Source: Lineus longissimus (Eukaryota; Nemertea; Pilidiophora; Heteronemertea; Lineidae). Taken from it: 64,000 nucleotides of DNA. Shown here one piece after another: positions 29,101 through 38,100 of the stretch (within the stretch, counting starts at the first letter, position 1; each line of letters begins with the position of its first letter). Under the pieces are notes generated by a model that was not told the DNA's origin, did not search any database, and saw only the letters and a program-made list of their open reading frames with translations. Made by a program: the position numbers and the translations under genes. The stretch lies in NCBI RefSeq assembly GCF_910592395.1, contig NC_088321.1:7874001-7938000 (forward strand), given 5' to 3'.

Positions 29101-32100
29101 CTTTAATAATAATATTTTGTTCAACATGTTCAATTGCTGAATTTTCCGCATGAAATCTCCAGCGCCATTTTTTTCATGAAATAGACAGAAGACAACAACG
29201 CCGGGGATATCACTGTACATTTCTTTACGACTCTCACCTCGTTAAGAGCAAGTTGTCTCTCTGCTGCATTCAAGTCGTGCATGTTGATTTCTTTGAGTAT
29301 GACCAGGGAGTCGTCGTCACGTTTCCGGTAGAGGACGGCCGCACCATATGCCCCTAGAAGAAATTAACAGTTAATAATAACTAAACGTATTTATAGTGCC
29401 AAAATCTACCTGAAGTGATCAATGACACTTTACAATTACTTACTTACTTACTTTTTTGTACAATAAGTTAATAGAATAAGTCTAATGCCTGTAGCGATGA
29501 AAGAGGAAGGTTTTAAAGGGAAGCTATGGGAATGATTCCCCATTCGACCAACAGTTACATGAAAGAGGAAGGTTTTAAAGGGAAGCTATGGGAATGATTC
29601 CCCATTCGACCAACAGTTACATGAAAGAGGAAGGTTTTAAAGGGAAGCTATGGAAGGTTTTAAAGGGAAGCTATGGGAATGATTCCCCATTCGACCAACA
29701 GTTACATGAAAGAGGAAGGTTTTAAAGGGAAGCTATGGAAGGTTTTAAAGGGAAGATATGGGAATGATTCCCCATTCGACCAACAGTTACATGAAAGAGG
29801 AAGGTTTTAAAGGGAAGCTATGGGAATGATTCCCTATTCGACCAACAGTTACATAAAAGAGGAAGGTTTTAAAGGGAAGCTATGGGAATGATTCCCCATT
29901 CGACCAACAGTTACATGAAAGAGGAAGGTTTTAAAGGGAAGCTATGGGAATGATTCCCCATTCGACCAACAGTTACAACCTCAACATCTACGTAAACTGC
30001 GTATTCTTAAAAACAACTGTGGCTCTTGGTTTTATAAATAAACAAACATTAATGAGTGAAATGGATGATTTTAATTGCTTATTTTTGAATCAAGTATGCC
30101 GCCATCTTGGTGGATTTTAATCTGGTCTCTCCTCCAAACCGAGAGCCAATGACGTCATTGATGCAGCCATTGTGACAATCAGCTGTTCGAACAATGGCGA
30201 ATGCTTGGAATGACAGATGACAGTTCTTCGATTTCTTCGGGTTCTTCGTCGACGTCCGGTGATGAATCCTTCGATTACAACCGTGCATCAACAGAAGAAC
30301 GAGCAGGTCTAGTTCCCTATGCGTTTGAGCCAAGGTACCGGGGTAGAAAAAGGTCTGGAAACTTAGTGGAAACGAGTAGTACTCGCCTTGATGAAAAAAC
30401 CCCACTGCATCCATGACGTCATTCGCCCGGGAGATTTGAACAAACATGGCAACCCCCGCAAACTGCTTATTAAATGCAATTTTCTGCACTATCTAGGAAT
30501 ATTCATCACATCCTTGGTGTAGAGTATTTGTTTGTCATGTAACTTGGTATGTATTTGTTAAAAAAATATTATTTTGCTGCATCAATTTATTCCCATAGCT
30601 TCCCTTTAAGGCTGTTCTTGAAGACCGCGATGCTGCCATTTTCCCGTATAGGACGCGGGAGGCCATTCCAAAGTTTTGGAGCAGTGCAAGAAAAAGCCCG
30701 GCTCCAAAATTAACCGACCTGCTTCTTGGTCGCGACAGCAGTAGGCCACTTGCAGAACGAAGTTGCCGCCTCGGCTGATAAAAAAAAAATCAATGAAGGA
30801 GCTAAAATAATCAGGGCCAGAGTTGTTGAGACACTCGAAAACAAGCAAAAGCACCTTAACCCTTTAACTGCCGAATATATTTTTCATAATTTTCAAACTT
30901 TCCAATGACCTGTTTTGAAAAGACTGCAGCTTGAAACGGAGAAGAGTTCCATTCCTCGAAACCGCCATCGACACGATCACCTGCACGCCATCTATCAGTA
31001 GGTGGGAAAACTGCGTAGTTTTTGTTGAGGCAGGTGTTAAGAATTTCCTAACAAGGCCGATGTTTTTATTATTAATTAATGAGGGTCTGTCGGATGAGAC
31101 AAAAAGTTGTACCTGAGTGTCTTAGCCAGGACAAGTAAAAGATCCCACATACATGTAGGTGGACAGTAGCATACAGTAGTCTAGTCGAGCTAGCTCATTT
31201 TGGACCTTAACCGGAAACAAATTGCAACAGAAATTATTCCACTGGCACTGCCATTCATTCAGGGAATGAATAATTATTAAAAGAGTTATGTCGCAATGTG
31301 GCAGAATGTATGGTGATCGCACTGATGACCGCAATGTGGCAGAATGTATGGTGATCACACTGATGACGACCTAGGTCGCAATGTGGCAGAATGTATAGTG
31401 ATCGCACTCATGACGACCTAGGTTGCGATGTGGCAGAATGTATGGTGATCGCACTGATGACGACCTAGGTTGCGATGTGGCAGAATGTTTGGTGATCGCA
31501 CTGATGATGATCTCGGTCGCAATGTGGCAGAATGTATGGTGGTCGCACTGATGATGACCTAGGTCACAATGTGGTTGAAAGTATGGTAAGTCAAGTAATG
31601 GGTAATTGAAAGCCATGGCTTCCAAAACTCAAAGATGCTTGATTGAACTCGGGGAGCTAGAATCTTCACAAATACACACCCAACAAATGATATTGCAACT
31701 CTGTGACCAATTAATATACTTTCAGTTTTGAAGTATCCAGTTGTGCAGTGAGTGACCGGCGTATTAAGAGCCTGATTTACCCACCTTTCCCAACGGTTCT
31801 GATCTTCTCAAAGCCGGCCATTGACTGCTGGTAATGTCCACTCCATCCACGGAGACACTCAAGACGGAAGTAGAGCTCCCCAACCGTACTGGAAAAAAGT
31901 CCATAAGATTTAGTTCCGTGGATTTTTAGAATTACACCAAGCAGGTTGTCCGTAATAGAGAGGTGTCCACTAAGAGAGGTTCTACTGCAGTAGAATCTCT
32001 CTATTAAGGACACCCTAAGGACTGACAAGTGCTGATCTTAATAGAGAGGTGTCCTGGTTAGAGAGGTCAAATTGAATGGCAACAACCAATTTGGGACCAA

Positions 32101-35100
32101 AACTAGTGTCCTTAATAGAGAGGTTGTCCTTAATAGAGAGGTATCACTAAGGGAGGTTCTACTATATGCTTAAATTTACCATTCATGTTCTCACCTTTTT
32201 GAGGACGGGTCTTTGACCAGCTCTGCTCCGACAATGTCTCGAGACAAACCAACCGACACCTGAGGAAGAAAAGTCGACAATGAAGACCTGAAAAACCCGA
32301 CATTTTTTTCAGACATTACGTTATTCAGCCCCTGACCTCGCAGTTAATAATAGAATTCAGGGGTCATACTAAACAGCGTCCACCAGGTTTAAAAGCATAT
32401 GTGACCCGTTCCAGCAAAACCAGTCGCATGTCGCTCTGAGCTTGGCAGGTTGAAACAGACTGTTTGTTCATTTCACGATTGTCTGCCTTTTGTGAAATCT
32501 GACGCCATCAATTTCTTCTATTATCTCCTGGTGTCATCTAGGCTCATCTTATGTGCGACATGCGACTAGTTTTGCTAGAACAGGTCACATATTTAAAGCC
32601 ATCAAGATAAAATCTAATATTCATAAACGAAATAAGCAGGACATTTTCCACATTTTCTGATCGTTTCATGACATTTGTGTGCTAGATTAGCAAGTTGTTG
32701 CCTAAAATGTACCAGCGTTCACTGGTCACCCAGTCGGTGGCCTTGTTGGATTTGACTTGGAGGAAATGATAGGGCTTCCCTATACTACAGGGGCCTTGTG
32801 ATTTTAGACAACATCTCCCTTATTTTACACCTAAATGTCATGAAATTGTCAGGAAATGTGTTCTATGGTGTACTTATTCCATTTATGGCTTCTAAATTTT
32901 ATTTTGATGACTTGATACCTGACTTTAAACCTGGTGGACGCTGTTTAGGATGACCGGAATTCAGGCCTAGCCCAATACATGGTCTATTGTCTTTAAACAA
33001 AGTCCGTTTGGACCTTGGCCTAAATTCCCATTGTTCTACTGACTTATCAAAGGGTTTAAAGGACAAATCATGATCACATAGACCCCAAGAAACAGCTTCA
33101 TGGAGGTTGATACGCTTAAACACGAAAATGCAAATAAAGGTATATGGGGACCCTCACCCCCTCATTTGGGCCCAGGGGATGTTCATTGCCCCGTTTACAG
33201 TAAAGAACTTCCAGTAATTGAAACACAATGGAACATCTCTAAGCGGACACCTCTGTAATTAGGACACCCTCTCTAAGACACTGATTTTGGTCCCAAATTG
33301 GTCATTTTCACTCAATTTCACCTCTGTGATCAGGTCACCTCTCTATACTTCCTCAGTCATCTTCGTCCCTAGTGCTGGGGCATAAGGCCTTCACCTCACT
33401 ATAAAGCACATCGACTCTCAGTCCCAAGGGTGTCCTTAACCTCTTGAATCCCGGTGACTGACCAGTCGCTCATTTTGAAATAACGTTTTTTCCAAACGAC
33501 CGACAGGTCGGTCTCAGTGATATTTTATTCCCTTGAGCTGGGACGCTAGCTTATTGCTTGTTTCAGCGTGTTTGATGTACAGTAGGGTCAGTTAGAGCAT
33601 GCCTGGGTAGATGGCGCCTCGGTACCGGACTTTGGCGGTTGTATGCGGGCGCTATACATCGTGAAAGTCAGACCCAATTTCGCAACCACGTGACCACCCT
33701 GGGACCCCGGGATTTTTAAGTTCTTGGATTCAAGAGGTTAATAGAGCGGTTCTTAAGTACCTGCATGGTTACTTACCCCCAGCAGAGCCTCCAGCTCCTT
33801 GACGATGCCCTGTCCGCCATCTTGTCCCTGAGCGGCGTTACATGCCAAGAAGTCGAGGCGGAGGTTCGCTGCCTCCTTGTTGCCATGGAGACTGAAGAGT
33901 TTGGAGAAGAAGCCACGAATACCTGCGTGGTCAAGGACGGTATCTCTATTGAGCGGCTGTAAATTTAGAGATTCAAAATTGTACATGGAAGACGGAAGTG
34001 TAGAACTTTTTTTAGCCGCATCATTTTCAATGTTGTCAGGCCAAGCTGGCTACCGAGTGGACTAGTTATCACTGGCGGTGGTAGCCACTGAACCAGTTCA
34101 CCGTTAAGGTCAGGTCAGTGCAGGGTTGTTGCTGAACCTTTTTTAGCCACATCATTTTCAATGTTGTCAGACCAAGCTGGCTACCGAGTGGACTGGTTAT
34201 CACTGGCGATGGTAGCCACTGAACCAGTTTACCGTTAAGGTCAGGTCAGTGCAGGGTCGTTGCTGAACCTTTTTTAGCCACATCCTTTTCAATGTTGTCA
34301 GACCAAGCTGGCTACCCAGTGGACTGGTTATCACTGGCGATGGTAGCCTCTGAACCAGTTCACTGTTAAGGTCAGGTCAGTGCAGGGTCGTTGCTGAACC
34401 TTTTTTAGCCACATCATTTTCAATGTTGTCAGACCAAGCTGGCTACCCAGTGGACTGGTTATCACTGGCGATGGTAGCCACTGAACCAGTTCAATGTTAA
34501 GGTCAGGTCAGTGCAGGGTCGTTGCTGAACCTTTTTTAGCCGCATCATTTTCAATGTTGTCAGACCAAGCTGGCTACCCAGTGGACTGGTAATCACTGGC
34601 GGTGGTAGCCACTGAGCCAGTTAAATGTTAAGGTCAGGTCAGTGCAGGGTCATTGCTGAACCTTTTTTAGCCACATCATTCGAAATATTGCCCAAAAGAA
34701 ACGCGCTACCTTTTGGAATTGACAATATGCATTAGTTAGTTAAAATGAAAAATTAATGATATCATATTGTATGATTGTTAGCTTCAAAATAAATATCACT
34801 TGTAGTACTTCATTTTCAACTTTTTGTATCTCTTTTGCCAAAAGTCTATACACTACATATAGGAATACCTGGAAATCTTCAGGGAGATGCTGGAATAAAA
34901 TGTGTAGACCCGCAGGAGCTAAAGGGTTAAAAAACAAAAAGGGAAATTTTATGGGTTTTTGCCACAGGCCGCTGACCCCAGCGCGGTTGTCTGGTGCCCC
35001 CTGGTTCAACCTAGTGCCTCATGACCTGCTCATAGTAAGTAGCCCGAATAACCTACCTTTTCCTCTTTCCCACACAACTGTATCACGCCCACCGGGCTAT

Positions 35101-38100
35101 TTATACTATTTATCATAGTAAGTAGCCCCGAATAACCTACCTTTTCCTCTTTCCCACACAACTGTATCACGCCCACCGGGCTATTTATGCTATTTATCAA
35201 AGTAAGTAGCTCCGAATGACCTACCTTTTCCTCTTTCCCACACAACTGTATCACGCCCACCGGGCTATTTATGCTATTTATCATAGTAAGTAGCCCCGAA
35301 TGACCTACCTTTTCCTCTTTCCCACACAACTGTATCACGCCCACCGGGCTATTTATGCTATTTATCATAGTAAGTAGCCCTGAATGACCTACCTTTTCCT
35401 CTTTCCCACACAACTGTATCACGCCCACCGGGCTATTTATGCTATTTATCATAGTAAGTAGCCCCGAATAACCTACCTTTTCCTCTTTCCCACACCACTG
35501 TATCACGCCCACCGGGCTATTTATGCTATTTATCATAGTAAGTAGCCCCGCATGACCTACCTTTTCCTCTTTCCCACACAACTGTATCACGCCCACCGGG
35601 CTATTTATGCTATTTATCATAGTAAGTAGCCCCGAATGACCTACCTTTTCCTCTTTCCCACACAACTGTATCACGCCCACCGGGCTATTTATGCTATTTA
35701 TCATAGTAAGTAGCCCCGAATGACCTACCTTTTCCTCTTTCCCACACAACTGTATCACGCCCACCGGGCTATTTATGCTATTTATCATAGTAAGTAGCCC
35801 CGAATGACCTACCTTTTCCTGTTTCCCACACAACTGTATCACGCCCACCGGGCTATTTGTGCTATTTATCATAGTAAGTAGCCCCGAATGACCTACCTTT
35901 TCCTCTTTCCCACACAACTGTATCACGCCCACCGGGCTATTTATGCTATTTATCATAGTAAGTAGCCCCGAATGACCTACCTTTTCCCACACTACTGTAT
36001 CACGCCCACCGGGCTATTTATGCTATTTATCATAATAAGCAGCCCCGAATGACCTACCTTTTCCTCTTTCCCACACAACTGTATCACGCCCACCGGGCTA
36101 TTCATGCTATTTATCATAATAAGTAGCCCCGAATGACCTACCTTTTCCTCTTTCCCACACAACTGTATCACGCCCACCGGGCTATTTATGCTATTCATCA
36201 TAGTAAGTAGCCCCGAATGACCTACCTTTTCCTCTTTCCCACACAACTGTATCATGCCCACCGGGCTATTTATGCTATTTATCATAGTAAGTAGCCCCGA
36301 ATGACCTACCTTTTCCTCTTACCCACACAACTGTATCACGCCCACCGGGCTATTTATGCTATTTATCATAGTAAGGAGCTCCGAATAACCTACCTTTTCC
36401 TCTTTCCCACACAACTGTATCACGCCCACCGGGCTATTTATGCTATTTATCATAGTAAGTAGCCCCGAATGACCTACCTTTTCCTCTTTCCCACACAACT
36501 GTATCACGCCCACCGGGCTATTTATGCTATTTATCATAGTAAGTAGCCCCGAATGACCTACCTTTTCCTCTTTCCCACACAACTGTATCACGCCCACCGG
36601 GCCATGGAGAACTAAGGCAACACTGTGAAACTTCTTATTGAGCAGGAATTGGCCTATTAAACCTGAAAGAGAAGGGAGCTGAGGTTAACATGTGTTTTGA
36701 ATACTTTGTACATTTTGGGGATTCTTTTTCCTGCTGTTTTGTATGACGTCATTTCCTTTGATACATCATCATGTCGCCGTCTTTGTGGTTATCTCCGTTA
36801 CGTATTTCGGTTGGGTTAACGCCATTTTTAGAATCATTCGCAGACGTCAGTCCTGTTTTCCTTTATAACATGAAAATCGCACTCTTAGGTATGATTAGAG
36901 TAGAACCTCTCTATTAAGAACACCCTTGGGACTGCAAAGTACTGTCCTTAATAAAGAGGTGTCCTGATTAGAGAGGTCAAATTGAATGGAAACAGCCAAT
37001 TTGGGACCAAAACTAGTGTCCTTAATAGAGAGGTGTCCACTGTACTTTCCTTTCAATTTCTCTTTGATTTGTTGGTAATGCTAATCCGCAATACCATATT
37101 TATTTCATTGCCTCATGTCTGTATATTTGTTTTTGCAGAACGTGTTTTTATCATAATAAATCAAGAACGTTTACTCTTTCACTGCCAATAACGTTTTAAA
37201 ACGTTACTGAAAATATGTCGCTAAATTGCCAATAACGTTTCAGAACGTTATCTCAGTGTTTCCATCTACTCATCAAAAAGTAAACCAAACTATTGATTCT
37301 ATGTTGATTTAAAGTAAACCTCCCGCCATGTCTTCGGAAGTGTTCTCGGAAGGATTCAGTTCAATCTCGTCCCCAGGAAGTGGGTATTTCGAGTCAGGTG
37401 AATTGGTGAAGATAGACCAATTTAGCCCCCTCCCCCCCAAATCCTCATCCTTCTGACTCTCAATAAGTCCTTCTGAGACTGTTATCTCGAGGCGATGGAG
37501 TGGAACCCCGAAACCATCTCGAGTCCTTCCGACACCTATAGTGGTGCGCTAATCTCAACCATCATTACCCTTCCTTTTCATGCTATTGCTAATTCCAACC
37601 ATGACACTTCCCTCTCATAGAGCTATCTCTAACCATGACGATGTCTCGAACTTATATTGCAAAAATGTCACTTGAGGCAGTAGGGCATTCTGTAGAGACA
37701 TAATGTTCTTCGTTTACTTCAAAGTACAGTAGAACCTCCCTTAGCAGACACCTCTCTTATTAAGGACAACCTCTCTATTAAGGACACTAGTTTTGGTCTC
37801 AAATTGGTTGTTTCCATTCAAGTTGACCTCTCTAATCAGGACACTTCTATTAAGGACAGCACTTGTCAGTCCCGAGGGTGTCCTTAGTAGTGAGGTTCTA
37901 CTGTCATGAGTTTTTGGTGCCTAACCTACCTATCAAACCATCAAAAGTCGATGTCTCGAACTTATATTGCAAAAACGTCACTTGAGGCAGTAGGGCATTC
38001 TGTAGAGACATAATGTTCTTTATCTTACTCGAAACCACCAGTAACCGCGGTGGAAAATCGGCGCGGCTTCCCTGACGATCGTACTTCAGCGACCGCGATC

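Noticed and set aside
35030-35992. 320-residue open frame as an independent repeat-protein gene
   Set aside because: It is the minisatellite derived from the HG-motif exon plus intron. There is no separate start or end signal. Treated as an exon-linked array instead.
37904-38028. Extension of the first kinase exon to the stop near 37904
   Set aside because: A good donor (TCGA|GTAAGA) at 38029 joins in phase to the HG-motif exon, and the extra residues beyond it fall in sequence duplicated around a MITE.
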